Assembly (NCBI GenBank): GCA_963693315.1
Contig: OY856187.1
Coordinates: forward strand, 424,692,429 to 424,756,428
Reading direction: 5' to 3'
Length of the DNA: 64,000 bases
Source: Diogma glabrata
Taxonomy: Eukaryota; Arthropoda; Insecta; Diptera; Cylindrotomidae
Position 1 is the stretch's first letter. Each line of letters opens with the position of its first letter. The position numbers and the translations under genes were made by a program. This document shows, piece after piece, positions 21,950-35,632 of the stretch. The notes below the pieces were generated by a model, which was given only the letters and a program-made list of their open reading frames with translations, had not been told where the DNA came from and searched no databases.

Positions 21950-23784
21950 TTAATATGTTAGAATTAAATAATATACAAAGAAAAAAATAACAACTTCACC
22001 GTATAGGTAGCCCTCTGATGATCCAGTTTTTAACTTCTGTTGTTCAAATACAAATATACGATTACGGAATTTATGTTCGTACCGTCACAGCATTTTCAAC
22101 CATCTAGGATATAACGATTGTTGATCACTGAGCCACCATTCTAACAGCATACACAATATTAACTTTCTTCCGTTCCAATTGTTTTCTTTTCATTTGGATA
22201 ATAACAGTGAGTAACACAAAAAAAAACAAAATATTGGAAAAAAACTCTTCATTTATTCCAAATTGATCGGTTTATTTAACTCTCCAATTCACAGTCACTT
22301 TTATAATATTATTCTTTTTTGTCTAAAAAAAAAAAAAAAAAGAATTTTCATTGCACGAGCCAAAATGTAAATTCCTCGGCATAATGTTTATTGGTTTATT
22401 CTATATTAAAATTGTGTATTTCCTTCAATTTATTAATTCTCTACAATTTTTTCATATTTAGGTGAAAAAATATAAAAAATTAACAAAAAATAATTTAATA
22501 CTGGAAACGGCTCTGGGGCCCTATTCTTGAACCGTAACGCTATTTTCGTAATCGCAATGCGTCTCGGAAAATTTAATTTTTAACGACCAGTCTAATGTAT
22601 ACATAATAACCTTATTTTAATGTTTTTACATGTATAAATTTGTTTATTAATTAGAAACACCGTTACATGTATTTGTTCGTATTGATTTTAATTAGATTTG
22701 ATTTTGTACAAGTTGTGATCAATCCTGCTGTTATATGTATTTATGTATGTATTCTTTTATCAGAAACATTGATTGACAATAATAAAGATATTTCTATTCG
22801 AGAGCTGGTTGTGTTGCTACTTACCAAAATAATAACGATACTATACATATATTAACATCATCAATGGAGGTTAATTTACGTCATGCTAAAACAAAGAGAG
22901 TGCATGTTAGTTGTGTAGGAGAGATCTAGGCAGCTGAATGTAAGATGAAAACTGGGCAGAATTTTTTTTTTATTTCTGTATATTTATATACATATATCAC
23001 CCGATCAAAAAATCGATGAAATAATTATATTTTTTTATAGATCCCTCTTACCATATTTGTCTTGTATTTGTTTATATCTTTGTACAAACCACATCTACAT
23101 CTAAAGAAGTTTCACTTCAAATGTGAGCTTATGTGGATGGGGCTCACGCATTTTTTTTATTGATTAATTACTTTTCATTCACTTTTCTTACTTAATAATT
23201 TCTATAAAAAAAACGTCTTTCATGTTTTAAATAGCATCAAATGGAACTATAACTAACTACTTTCTATTTTTAAAACAAATAATTAATTATACGATTCTTT
23301 GAAACCGTTTTAAATATGGAATAAGTTCCTATCTTTTCTTCTATTGTTTTCATAATCATAAGCATAAAACCTAAGATATGACTTAAGAAAATATATATGT
23401 TTGTTACAGCAAACAAATAAAATATTGTTAAATAACCATAATAATAGTTATAATAGCAAAATTGACAATGACCTTTTATTTTTTTGTTTATTTTTCTTTT
23501 AAAAGTAAGAATTATTAAAAAAAAAAAACTTATATGAAAGACAAATAAAATATAATGAAATGCACTTTGATGCATTTCAGTGTTACGTTAAAAAGATTAA
23601 ATTCTTGAAAACTCCGTGAAACTTACACGTATTGAAAGTTTTCGCAAAAAGCAATTTTATTTTTGTTTAAAGAATTGTTGGGGACATTTTTCACGATATT
23701 TGTTTATTGCCGAACTTTCACCACAATAAAGTATCAAACCTTACTAGTCTAAAGACATTTTGAAAAAGGATTACAACATTTTTA
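21950..23784. other. AT-rich DNA without a supported gene
   Basis: Small ORFs at 22667-22855 and 23270-23575 encode hydrophobic low-complexity sequences typical of chance frames in AT-rich DNA. A GGGGCCCTATTCTTG string near 22514 may be an eroded transposon end. The second copy of the duplicated segment starts at 23785. Confidence 0.5.
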
Positions 23785-24168
23785 AGAACCACCGTTCGTT
23801 ATTTTACATAATTTGACTCAGTAAATTTATACGTACTCCTCTAACAGTATTTTTTTATCTACTAACTTGAGAAATCGTCATTATTTACTCGAATGCCCCA
23901 ATGAGAAATAATTTTTCTCAACCTAGGTTAATAATAATAACAAAAAATTACCTAGGTTATTAATGACAAATTTTCTTTTATTTTTAATTGAAATGAACAA
24001 AAAATCACAAACAAATATTAATTGCATTCCATTGTTTTGTTTTATTTGTATGAAACTAAACTTCCAGGCTACTTGATATTTTAAGATATGTAAAAAATGT
24101 AATGGGAAATGACTAATATTAAAATTTAATCGAAGCAAATATGATAATTAGTGTTAGTAGTTAAAAAA

Positions 24169-24305
24169 AATCTATATATACCTCGGTTGAGAAGACTAAT
24201 ACAGACCTCGAACATTATATACCTCGGCGCTACGCGCCTCAGGATCTAAAAGTTCTCGGTCAATAATAGCTTACTTCTCAACCTTGTTATATAATGTACT
24301 ATTAT
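24169..24305. repeat. Palindrome with GGCGC tip (copy 2 version)
   Basis: This is the counterpart of 1191-1326, with the same pairing ends and the same GGCGC, TAC, GCGCC tip. The first palindrome of copy 1 has no counterpart here. Confidence 0.72.
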
Positions 24306-24980
24306 TAAACATAATTAAATTTCCACACATGTATGTTTGTTTATTTTATCATAAAACAAATCCAACTATATAATTATTATTATTATTTGATTTTTAAATC
24401 TTAATAGCTTTTTATTTAATTTTGTAGCATAACAAATAAGAGGTGGATCGCAAGAAATGCATTTTTTATTGTAATGATTTGTGTTTAGTTGGACAAATAC
24501 TATTAGTTGATATTCAATTAATGTTTATTGTTTTATTAGCAAATAAATTTATACTTTAACGTGGGTGATTTAGTCTGGATCTGTTTAAAGGAAAATTAGA
24601 AATATTATTTATAATATTTCTAATAAAAATTAATTTTTGTAGTAATTATGGTATCAACAAATTACTATTATATTAGATCGTTCTTCTTAAAGTAAAGATT
24701 CGGGATAATTTAATTTTAATTAATGTTTTGTTTCACGCTATTATAATATAAAAATAATTTTTTCAATGAAATTAATGGAACTGAAATTTAAACTACTTTT
24801 TATAAGGTAATTAAGGCTAGGCTACTGAATTTAAATAAACAGTTTACTTGATTGTGTTAATAAACTTGATTTTTAGAAATATTTAAAATATATTTAGCGT
24901 TCACCGAACTTCAAATATATTACCCTAATGCAAAGTTCGTACTCTTGTATGATTTTGTTCACAATAAGGAATGGTTAAAG

Positions 24981-25358
24981 CAGGGGTGCCCAGAAATCAT
25001 GGAAGAGATGGCCAAAAATTTACAAGAACAAAAATCACTGGCCGCACGAAAAAAAAAATAAATAAACAGTATAAATTATGTTAAGATTTTTTATTCAAGT
25101 TAAGTCGCGAACATTAAATTCTTGTGTAGTATTACTAATTCTTAGTTCGTTTTTCAAATTAATGTCAGTTAGTCTATTTCTACAGGAATTTGTTAGGAAT
25201 ATTTAAGTTTGAATTTAGTACGTACCAAAATATTGTACTTTTTTAAACGGAACTTATTATTATTGTGGTATTTGCTATTTTTATAATATTTTTACTGGCC
25301 GCACCAAATCATAAAACTGGCCGCATGCGGTCAGATGGCCGCAGTTTGGGCACCGCTG
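24981..25358. mobile_element. Non-autonomous hAT-type element, 378 bp
   Basis: The element begins CAGGGGTGCCCAGA and ends TTTGGGCACCGCTG, imperfect inverse ends of hAT type. It is flanked by an exact 8 bp duplication GGTTAAAG (24973-24980 and 25359-25366), and copy 1 has a single GGTTAAAG at 1995-2002. Inside, TGGCCGCA-type motifs recur near both ends. It has no coding capacity, so it would be moved by a transposase from elsewhere. Confidence 0.95.
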
Positions 25359-28300
25359 GGTTAAAGCATAGTTTAAAAATTGATGTAAAAGTTGAATGAA
25401 TTGCTTTGCTTGCGTTGTGTAGAAATAATACGCAAACAATTTATCATCCTAGAAAAATCTCTAATATTCCCGGTCGTACAGGAATCTTGTTCGGGCTGTT
25501 GTTATCAAATGATTCGAGCATGATTAAATTCAAAATTACAGATCTGACCATAATCTAATTGTAACTGCATTAGATATGGAAACTCATTTGCGATTTAAAG
25601 TCAACCCACCCTTGATCCAAATAAAAAATGAGCATCGGTTAGATATCAAGAGTTATTTCAAATAGTTGCCTTCAGACGCGCACGCAAGGTAGTGGTTCGT
25701 GGGTCCAATACTGTTCCTTCCAAACTTAAATCTTATCTTATACGCTTTATAGATCAGAGAGGCATCAAAATTGATGAAATTGAGAATAGAAAGGAAAAGG
25801 TTAACAAAATCAATCGAAAAAATATCAAACATGTCTGTGAAGTAAAATATGTGAAATTATAGATAGTTAAATAAAAGAGAACTGAGAAGGAGTAATCCGA
25901 AACGTATATTCTTTTATAAAAAAATAATAATATAAAAAAAAATTGTCACTATAAATTATAAGGAATAAATTTAATTATCCAAAAATAAAAATCTTTTAAT
26001 TAAAGTAAAATTAATAATCTAAGTGACAAAACACACAAACCAGTGAGAATTATGGAAAACCATATTAATATATATTAAAAGGAAGAGAAAACAGGTTGGA
26101 AATCATCAATTTGCTTGTATCATAACGAATAAAAAATAATTATTTCGTAAAAAACAACGGTCTGCAAAATATAAAAGAAACATTTAAAATATCACACAAT
26201 CAAAATGCCGTCTTTTGACATTACAAATATAAGGAAAAATAAACTAGTAAATAATCAAATATAACTTGATAAAAAGAATTGTTAGAATTTTTATGATAGT
26301 CAAACGGTTTAATTTAACATTATATAATTACATTACATAATTGTAAGTTTCTATTTAAGTATTAACTAACTTAACCTAAACTTTTTGACACGAAACTATC
26401 TGCATAATTTTTAAATATTTAAGCGGGATTATCATCACCCTGATTAATATTCAAAATCAATAATTGATAGACTATGTAAATAAGAATCCAACACCGAATC
26501 TTAAGCTTTCGCTCAGTTTTGCTATTAGAGCTTGGTTACTTTTTTCGAACAATTTTTATTAAATACAAATCAAATGTAACCGTGTAAACCACTTGAATGT
26601 TTTTGCTTAAAAATTAAACCGTTATTTATACTATCATAAAATTTTAACAATTGTTATTAATTTATAACATACTATACGAGTTTTTTTTAAATGTAGAATG
26701 AAATACAAAACAAAATTGCATTCAAAATTAGTTTATCACAATTTACATAATTTAAATCATCATAATAAAATATTGAACATAAGAACGATAATTACCAATT
26801 TAAACAGATTATATTGGAGAATCCACTTAGTAGTGATGAATTCATGACTTTTAAGAATCAGAGTTCTACGGTAACTAAAAACAAAGACCATCTACCATCA
26901 AGACCCATCTACTAGCTGCAACAATTCACATATGTCCAAAACGTGTAGCACAACATCAAACATAAATAAATTCAATTAAAATCAAAATTCGAAGATCATC
27001 ACTCAATCTGTTATCTCAGACAAAGATCAATTTCATTTATTTTACTTGCTTTTATTCTAATTTTACCTATGTTCATTCGTCTAACTTATAATTAATAATA
27101 AATAGTTTTTATGTAATTAATTTACATAACTTTCTTTTCGATTTTAATTTATGTAAACATTTTTCTTTGTTTTATTTTACTTTTAGTTTTCATTTTCTTC
27201 ATCGTACACTAGTGTATTAAGTAATAGCTAAGGTACTTGCATGATTATATTTCATCTTAATTCAATAGAAGTATGATTTTAAGGTCAATGTCAATGGTAT
27301 TTGAAAAATGAAATTTAAAGATATTATTTATATAGTTATTTCATTTTTAGTTTAAGGTTAATTTATCATTTTATTTTATATAAATAGAAAGTAATCCAAA
27401 TGCAGGTAATATAAGAGAAATGAATCATTTTGACAATTCGATATTGGAAAACTCTCATAACGTTTTTTATATAATCTTCGTTGAAATGAAGTAATTTAAA
27501 CGTCAGAAAAATATCAAACATGCAACGTTTTCTTTTTACTTCATAGTTAATCTTGATCTGTCAGCTTTTTTGTAATAAATATTATTTTTATTTGAAGATT
27601 GTAGATCATTTAATGAATGAATTTATTTCGTATATTACATATAATTTAAGTTTATTGGATTTTTTACGAAAAAGCATATTTATTTTTTATTCGTTCAGCT
27701 GTTTTGATTATTAAATTTGTAATCTAACTCTATTACAGTTTTAATCTTAAGTAAAATTATGCAATGTTACTGTTTCTTGTTTTATGTATTTTAAAAAATC
27801 TGTAATTTATAATTGGATACGGACTACGGTATAGAAATTATAAAATATATATAGTAGAATTTTTTTGCCAGCGAACACAAAATTTGTTTGTTATGCGCAT
27901 ATTGTTTGCACATGCGCATGCACATGGGCATATTGTTTGCACATTCAGTGTCTCGACTAAAATATTAAAAAAACTGTTGGGGTCCCATTGAAATGGACAA
28001 AAAAAACGCATAAAAATTAATAAATTACTATTGAAATTCAACCAATTATAATAGAAAACCAAAAACTAGTAAAAACATTAATGATTTTGTAGGCAATGTA
28101 ACAAAATTTTGATAATTAAAAATAATTATAATAAAAATAACGACGCCTATGGAAACAAATATCACAACAAACAAATGGTACGAACTAGAAGTAGAAATTT
28201 AACTAATATAATTGTTTTGAAAACAAATTTATCCCAAAATAAATAATACATCTCTGTTTTACTTTTTGTCTCATCTTTTATCTCTTGCTACGTCCAAGCT

Positions 28301-30885
28301 GTCAAAAATTCGCTGGCAAAAAAATTCTACTCTACCTATTTTTTTAAAGATTGCAAATACACACGAAACCGAGAACTACATGCTAATAGTGGAATAAGTG
28401 TATGTTTTAATTTCAAGATCTTCTTAATACACAAACCAGAATTTTATCTAAAGTTTAGAAATTGAACTAGGTGATGTTGATATGCCATATTTAATTTCTC
28501 TTTTCTCCATTCTCATTTGTTTTTATTTACAACCACAAACATTTTTATTAAACTATAAATTAAAAAACAATTCTAAATTTAAAATGCCAAACCCTATCAA
28601 ATGTTTTTTCATAGTTGTGCTAATTTCATAAAATGAATGAAAATAATTACGAGAGTAATTAAAATTTATTGTGTTATTTCAGTGATTATTTAACTCTTAT
28701 AATTTATAAATGACAATATTTTCTTATGACACAAACAAATATTTAAGTTATGTAAATACTATCAAAGTATATTATAATTATTTGCTGGCAAAGTTTTTTC
28801 ATTATGGACAAATTTATTTTTCATTGATAAAACTTCAAATATTATATGTTTGGTTATAATAAAAGCCAAAATGTTAGTTTTTTTCATTTCTCTTTATAAA
28901 ATAGCAGGGAGGGAGAAAATAATATTTTTTGTGGTAGAATTTTTTTCTTATACATTTAAAAAAAAACTATATATAATTGTACAATATAATTGTACAATTT
29001 TGACTAAAATGAAAAAGTTACATAACTGTTTCTCGGAAAGATAAAGAGAGGAAAACACAACAAAAAAGCGGTTTGATAAAGTTTATGCACGCTAAATATT
29101 AGTTGTGGTGATCTGTTGTTTTTAATATACTTTTAATGACATTTTTGGTCAATTGGTGAATTCAATATAATCGGCTTTGATGTCAAAGTCAGATTTTATT
29201 ATTGAAAATAAAAACGGCAGAAAATTTCTAAACGCCATCAATTAATAAGAGAATATAAAAATAAAAATAATCAAAGAACAATTTGTAAATAAAAAAATAG
29301 ACATTGTATATTGATTCATTACTATACATATTATTCAGATGGCACCTGAATATTTAAAATAAACATAAAGTAAATAATATGTTAAAATCTATTATCTTAG
29401 TCTTTAATACCAAGCCGTCATTTTATTTAAAAAAAGTGTCGATCGGAAAAACAGATCGTGTTAGAAAATGTTGTCTGTCAACTATCTAACAATTACAATA
29501 AAATATTCAATTCACAGGAATAATCAACAATAAATTAGAACAACATAATATCACATAATATAACACAAAGTTTAATTAAATATTCTGTAAAGGTATTCTT
29601 TACTTTAAAATTAAAATTAATTTAGCAGTAAAAAATAGTTGACTGTTATAAGAAAATTGTTAACTATCAAAGTGTCAAAGAAATGTTAAGTTTTCTTATC
29701 ACACTGATTTGTCTATAACAAACTTAATTGATCGATATTAAACTACTTCACACCAACATGATTTATTGATTTGAATTAAAATGGAATTAAAATTGATTTA
29801 TGTTTTGTTTTATAAACCAGTCATTATTTTATCCAACAGATATAGAATGCAGTGAAGCATAATTTAAATCTCTGATTCAAAGCCGGTTTTCAAGCCAAAC
29901 TCCTCAGTATTATAAAATGGACCATGGAATATTGTGTTGTATTATTCTGAAAATCTAACATTGGAATATATTTTCGTTTTCATTGTTTCACTATAGATTT
30001 ATATATTTTTTAAATTAAATAACATTGATAATCAGAAATCACGAATTTTATCCAGTAGCAAGTGAAGAGGTCAAAGTGTTAATAACAACATCATTTTTTA
30101 TTGAAATAAAATGAACATTCTGTTTTAGTTATGATAAATTTAAAGAACTTTTTATCTAAAGAAACCCTTGATAGTCAAAAGGTAAAAGAACATCAAAATA
30201 AATAGCTAAAAGCGTTACATTTACATTCTATTTAAAGTAATTGTAATTAATCGTTCGTAAGATTTCCGGTTACATTTGTTTTGTAATGTTTCATATTTAT
30301 GATACATAATTAATTCAAATCACATAAACTATAAAATCAATATAGAAAGATTAATCTGCCAATTATCGTACATTTTAAGTTTATAGTTAGTTGTGAATGG
30401 AACATAAACAAGATATTGTCAGATTTTCTTGATAGTCTCCTGCAGTCACGTTTCATGTATAAAGAATTTTAGCTGCATTAGTTTCCTCCTATTCACTTCG
30501 TTACGGTTAAGATAATAACTATTTTCAACGCCAAAGGCTTAATGCCTCATCAATAACAACACAACAAGAACTTACAAACTATTAACAATTTTTAGGCAGA
30601 CTTAAAGAAAGTTTTAGATATTTTTAAAATTTTCTAAAAAGTGCTTAGATGTTTGTGAAGAAGCTAAAATAAGTTATACAAACTTTATACTTTATATAAA
30701 CATATAAAATTTGATTGCTTTTTCGTATAGGATGGGCTCGAAATGATTGCCTGAGCTATTGTTGAAGTCATTTTGTTTTCTATTACAACACCTGGAGTAC
30801 GTTCCGAAACTTTACTATAGTTAACTATATTTAAATAATATTTAAATCCGGTCATTCAGAATCGAAATAGTAAAGTTAATATTTA

Positions 30886-33434
30886 CAGTGGCGGATTATG
30901 CCTTTACGGGGCCTGAGGCGGAACAAAATTTTGGGGCCTAAGATTTTACCAAACATTTTGCTAATGAGTTTGATTAAGACTATTTCTTAAATAATTTTTT
31001 ATCCGCTTCAGAACGGAGAAAGATCGTTCCCCACTTGCGTTGCATATCGGCAATGTAAGAAATATTTTTAAAATAGTTTCCACATTAGGAAATGAAGATT
31101 GCAGGCCATCAACGATTACCTTGCACATCTTAAATGGACAAGTGATGTTCTCTTCTTTTATATATTTTAAAAAATGATGTACTTCGTCTTTAAAATATTG
31201 TACTTCTATATCCCTCGCATATGTATTTGACAATTCTAAAATACACTTGTCAACTTCATCACTGGATATATTTTGATCAAAAAATAATTTAAAATTATTT
31301 AAAACAGTTTCATATATGGACGTTCTGGTAGACATTTGGCAAGTGGCAAGTCTATCACAGATCATATTGTGAGTATTTATAATAAACAATTCTCGTCCTA
31401 CTAGCTGTGTCATTTGCAGATGATTCATCATACATAATTTTGCGTTTTATTTTTCGTTCTTCTTTGTAGCTAACATTGTCTGTTAATAAGTTTGCTTGCT
31501 TTTCTATGCTCTCAAAATCATTCCGAACATCCCTTATAAATTGTGACAAAGAATTAAACAGTTTTACTCCTTGTAATAAGTTCGTTTGAATATTTTGAAA
31601 TGATTTTCTAGTACTATTGATTCTTTGCAATAATATATCCCATAGAACGGTTAATATGGCAATTCATATTCATCGAAAGAGCTAGCTAATTTTTTAACCT
31701 CAACTTTAGTAATCGGTTTTTCGTCTTCATTTTCGCTAGTTTGGATAAGAACGCTTTTAATATTTTTGTAATTAAACCGCAAGGCGGATACTGCATCAGC
31801 TCTTGCAGACCATCTTGTCACTTGTGTCACTTAATTTTTTAATATGTTTGGAATTAGGATCGGAAAAATTATCAATAAGCAACTTCCATCTGTGAGTAAA
31901 TGAAGAAAAGAATACATATATATTTTGGATAAAGTTAAAATAATACACCGCAGTAGAATAGGCATCTGCAGCATAATTTCCAATTCAATTAAGCGTATGA
32001 CTTGTACAAGGAATAAAAATGGCGGTCTCACTTAGAGTTTTAATTCTGGCTTGTAAACCATTATATTTTCCGGCCATATATGTTTGACCGCGACAATTTT
32101 TAATATCCAAAGACAAATTGTTTAAAGTTTTCAAAATAAGTTGTGCTAGATATGCTGAGTTGTGATTTTCAATTTGTAAAAATCCAAAAATCGTTCTCTC
32201 GCATCGCCCACTTTATCAATGTACCTTAATATAAAACTTAGTTGGTCAGTGTGGTTCACGTCTGGCGTAGAATCAACAATAATTGAATAATATAAAGAGT
32301 CCTGAATTTCTTGAATTAGATTTTCTTTTACTTCAGTTCCCATTAAGTTTATAAATTCATCGCATGTGGTATGTGATAAATAACTTACATTACCTTTTCC
32401 TGGATGGCTGTACCTCTCCAAATGATCTTAAAGAAAATCATCAAATTGGGATAGGTACTCAATGCATGTCATAAAATTTTCTTTTCTGTTCGAATCAATA
32501 TCTTCTCGATGACCACGAAATGCTAAACCCAATGTAGCTAATAGCTTTACTGTAGCTGCAACTCTTTTTAAAACTTCCCGTCAGTATTTTTGTTGTACTT
32601 CAATTTCATGAGCTATTTGAGTATCAATACGTCCAGTTACAAACAATCTTTTTTTCAAATTTTTCAAACAAATTTTTTAGACAATCTTTTTTCCAATCAA
32701 CGTTGATAAAACGAAATATACTATATCAATCATATCATATGGAAACCCTTTTCAAACGTTAATCCAAATGATGAATTTAGCATGTATTGTATAAAAAATA
32801 CATGGATTTTAAGCATACAATAAAAGATTTCAATTCTACACGTTAAAAAGTTTTCATTTTTTTAGTTATATATGAAATTAATCTAAAATATGTACAATTA
32901 TATGCTTAAAATCGAGGTTTTCAGTTTAATGCTTTCAATAAATTGTAGGTCTTAAAAGAAATCCAAAATCATTGATGAAAACATAAAACTCAAATATACT
33001 TCAAATATCCAAAAAATACTTATCTGGATTTTGTTTTTATCAATAATTTTGCGATTGATATAAAACAGCCCATTGTAAATAAAGTTTTAGTATTAATATT
33101 CATTCGTAACAGTAGAACTTTTCAAAACAAAATGTTCTTTTACTATACAAATTGGAAAACGAATTTGTGCATTAAAAAATTATAAAACTATCAAATTAGA
33201 ATAATTAAAATAAATACATACATAAAAAAAAGTAATACAAATTGACAACCTAACACTTTTACATGTGGGATAATATTAAAAAAATCTTTAGGTTTAAAAA
33301 CTTTGGTTGAATGAACGCAGTCATCTGATATTTGAATACCTATAAAATATCAATACTATTTGTAGCGAGGGGGCCCCTGTGCATGTGGGGCCCGAGGCGG
33401 CCGCCTCTTCCGCCTCTATGGTAATCCGCCACTG
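30886..33434 (-). mobile_element. hAT transposon, 2549 bp, TSD AATATTTA
   Basis: The element starts CAGTGGCGGATTATGCC and ends TAATCCGCCACTG. An exact 8 bp duplication AATATTTA flanks it (30878-30885 and 33435-33442). The subterminal bases GGGGCC and GAGGCGG recur in inverse at the right end. The length and ends are those of an autonomous hAT, but its transposase is broken. Confidence 0.95.
30961..32680 (-). pseudogene. Decayed hAT transposase, ZMYM1-like
   Basis: Minus-strand blocks in several frames give the expected order of a hAT transposase. NVSYLSHTTCDEFINLMG and YYSIIVDSTPD (the first acidic catalytic region) fall at 32400-32250. A FIPCTSHTLNW block lies at 32030-31980, followed by an FFSSFTHRWKLL-type segment. 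The C-terminal dimerisation motif ICNASGERSFSVLKRIKNYL closes it near 31060-31000. At least three frame changes separate these blocks, so no full protein can be made. The motifs resemble the zinc finger MYM-type 1-like group of hAT transposases. Confidence 0.85.
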
Positions 33435-34279
33435 AATATTTAACTATTTGACAGCTGTTTGCGTTCAGAAACACACTAGTCCCCGACCACTTTTATTTAA
33501 AAATTTAATCTGCTCTCGAGTAGAGTTAAAAATTAAATACACATATACTTATACATAAGCATTATTTAAAATATAACGATTTCAAATTGACAGTTCAATT
33601 TATTTTGAAATTGCAGCATATATATTTTTCAAATTCTGAATGAAAATGAGTTTTCTGGTTAACTTTACTCTACCAAATGTCGTTCCATAATTAACCATAA
33701 AATAAAAAATTTACTGGATGACAGATGTACTGTCGTTCCAAAACTATAAAAATTAGCTGTCATAGTAAATTGTCACGTCACTACTTTAACTTTGTTACTC
33801 AAGTCTAGAGCAGAGGAGTTTGTTGAGATTCTAATGTCAAAACGTATAAATATTTAAAACGACATGTCAACCGATTTATAAAACACAATATAATTTTTTA
33901 AAATAAAATAAAATTTTAATTGTTGTGGAAAATAAAGTTAGAAATTATATTGTTTTGTGAATATATCGTACATTTAATTATTATATACTAAGTATTTAAT
34001 AATTTTTAGTGAAATGTTTTATTTTTATTATTTTTATTTGATTCTGACGACTGAAAAATAAATTATAGAAATAAGAAACATACACTACATTTTTAGTTTT
34101 ATTTATCGTAATTAGAATATTCGTTTTTATTAATTTTCAATTTTTAGCGGTCTTTTACAATTTAACTTTGACAGCTTTACTATGGTAATTTTAATTTAAT
34201 ATTTGACGTCACTATTTTGACTATGACATTAGTGACATTATTACCTTATGGTTAACCGTGGTTAATTTCGAAACGCACC

Positions 34280-35264
34280 CCTGATAAAAGTAGCTATGAT
34301 ATAGATTTTGAAGTTGAAATAAACGTTTCAAAAAAACACAAAAGAAAATATTCAATTAAAAATAATCTTATATTCATATTATATATATTTAAATTGGACT
34401 ATTGTATTATATACATCAACCATCAACATATTAACATAAAATATTTATAAAAGTATAAAATGGTGCAGCGGCAGTTTTATCTGTGTTATCTCTGTTACGT
34501 TGTTGCGTCCATGGCAGTTTTCATCTCTGTTTAACGTATTTCATGCAAATCTGCTTCGAAACAAAAGAGTAAAATGTTTGTTTCTTTTACAATTAAACCA
34601 AAAAAAATGCGCTTGCTTAGTTGTTTACTTAATTGATTACACCCACAGATAATATAAAACAAGCTGTAGTTCAACTGTGTTTTTGTTGGATTACAAACAA
34701 TGCATGTTGTATTTTATTTCAGAAAATAAAACACAAACAAAACAACAAATTCAATAAGGAAGCGTTTTAGAAATAGTTTTAAAAATAACATAGACAAATT
34801 AATTTTCCTCATCCTCTAGTTTCCCTTGGAGCATTTCCACTTTTGAGAAATTATATTTTGAAGTTTATTGCAATAGTCATTTGCTAAAATTTTTGTATAT
34901 TGGAAATACTTTATTGTTATCTAGGTCAGTATAAAACAATAACGAAATATCTGAAGATATTAGCGTGGATTGTATGCGTGAAGCAACGCAGATGAAAAAT
35001 CGATAAATCACTGTCAATTTACTATAGAATCTCTGTCTCTTTCGTTTATTAATTACTAGAAGGTACTCGCACGGCGATGCCCGTGCTTCCCAAATAAAGT
35101 GGTTGGAAACTATTTTTTTTGGGGTAAATTCTCTTATAATTTTTTTAATGTCATTTAATTTCACTTATTTTATTAGTAATATAAAAAGTTTGAAAAAAAT
35201 GTAATAGTATCATTTGGCAGTCAGCAAAAGGCATTAAGTAAATGTTTCTAAAGCTATAGATAAA
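34280..35264. other. AT-rich DNA with a short GC-rich LINE-like tail
   Basis: There is no supported gene. Around 35065-35095 a GC-rich string (CGCACGGCGATGCCCGTGC) forms an imperfect hairpin and resembles 3' tails of some insect retroposons. It interrupts a minus-strand chance ORF (34877-35164). Confidence 0.4.
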
Positions 35265-35378
35265 ATATAGAGGGGCTGAAATCTCACAGCTCTGAGATGG
35301 GTCTGGGTTAAGGATTTTGATATAGTTTTCGGCAAAAAACTGTTATGAAGACATGACTTTAGTTTTGGGCAGCGATGT
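35265..35378 (+). repeat. Dispersed repeat head, copy 1 of 3
   Basis: GAGGGGCTGAAATCTCACAG opens a block of about 115 bp that recurs at 50821-50945 and 56923-57034. The block includes ATCTCA pairing with TGAGAT and the later string TAGTTTTCGGCAAAA. Here it lacks a short ATATCAAG segment present in the other two and is not followed by the minisatellite part. Confidence 0.85.
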
Positions 35379-35632
35379 TGTACAGTTGGTCCAGTAACGG
35401 ACCAATAATGATGTTCAGTGTTGCAGCAAAGGCCGAGTACTGGCAACTTTGACTGAGCCAATAGCAAAATATAAAATATTATCGTATGTAGATTTAAATA
35501 AATCGAATACAAAATAATTAAAATAAAATTAAAAATATCTAATGAAAAGAAAATTTAATACTTATGCCAACCTAAAACCTAATTTAACTGTGAACCTAAT
35601 TTAACTGTTAACTATTAACATTGCTTGGCCAT

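Larger units (their letters stand above)
23785..30800 (+). repeat. Segmental duplication, copy 2
   Basis: This is the direct repeat of the segment at 1-13864, complete to the shared GTAC at 30797-30800. Relative to copy 1 it lacks the 821 bp stretch and the 6.4 kb CACTG element, and it carries a 378 bp hAT-type insertion. Small indels also differ, for example extra bases near 24020. No gene is supported in it. The 74-codon minus ORF at 27838-28062 and the plus ORF at 28850-29044 are shared by descent with copy 1. To the right of 30800 the sequence is unrelated to that following copy 1. Confidence 0.93.
30800..34275. mobile_element. Inverted-repeat element with CGTTCCGAAAC ends, interrupted by a hAT
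   Basis: The left end CGTTCCGAAAC followed by GTTAAC (30800-30825) is matched in inverse by GTTAACC and then TTTCGAAACG (34251-34275). Without the inserted hAT the unit is about 0.9 kb. It contains further copies of GTCGTTCCA-type motifs at 33680-33740 and several TTTGACA and GTCACTA strings. No flanking duplication is evident, so the ends are provisional. It starts exactly where the segmental duplication stops. Confidence 0.45.
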
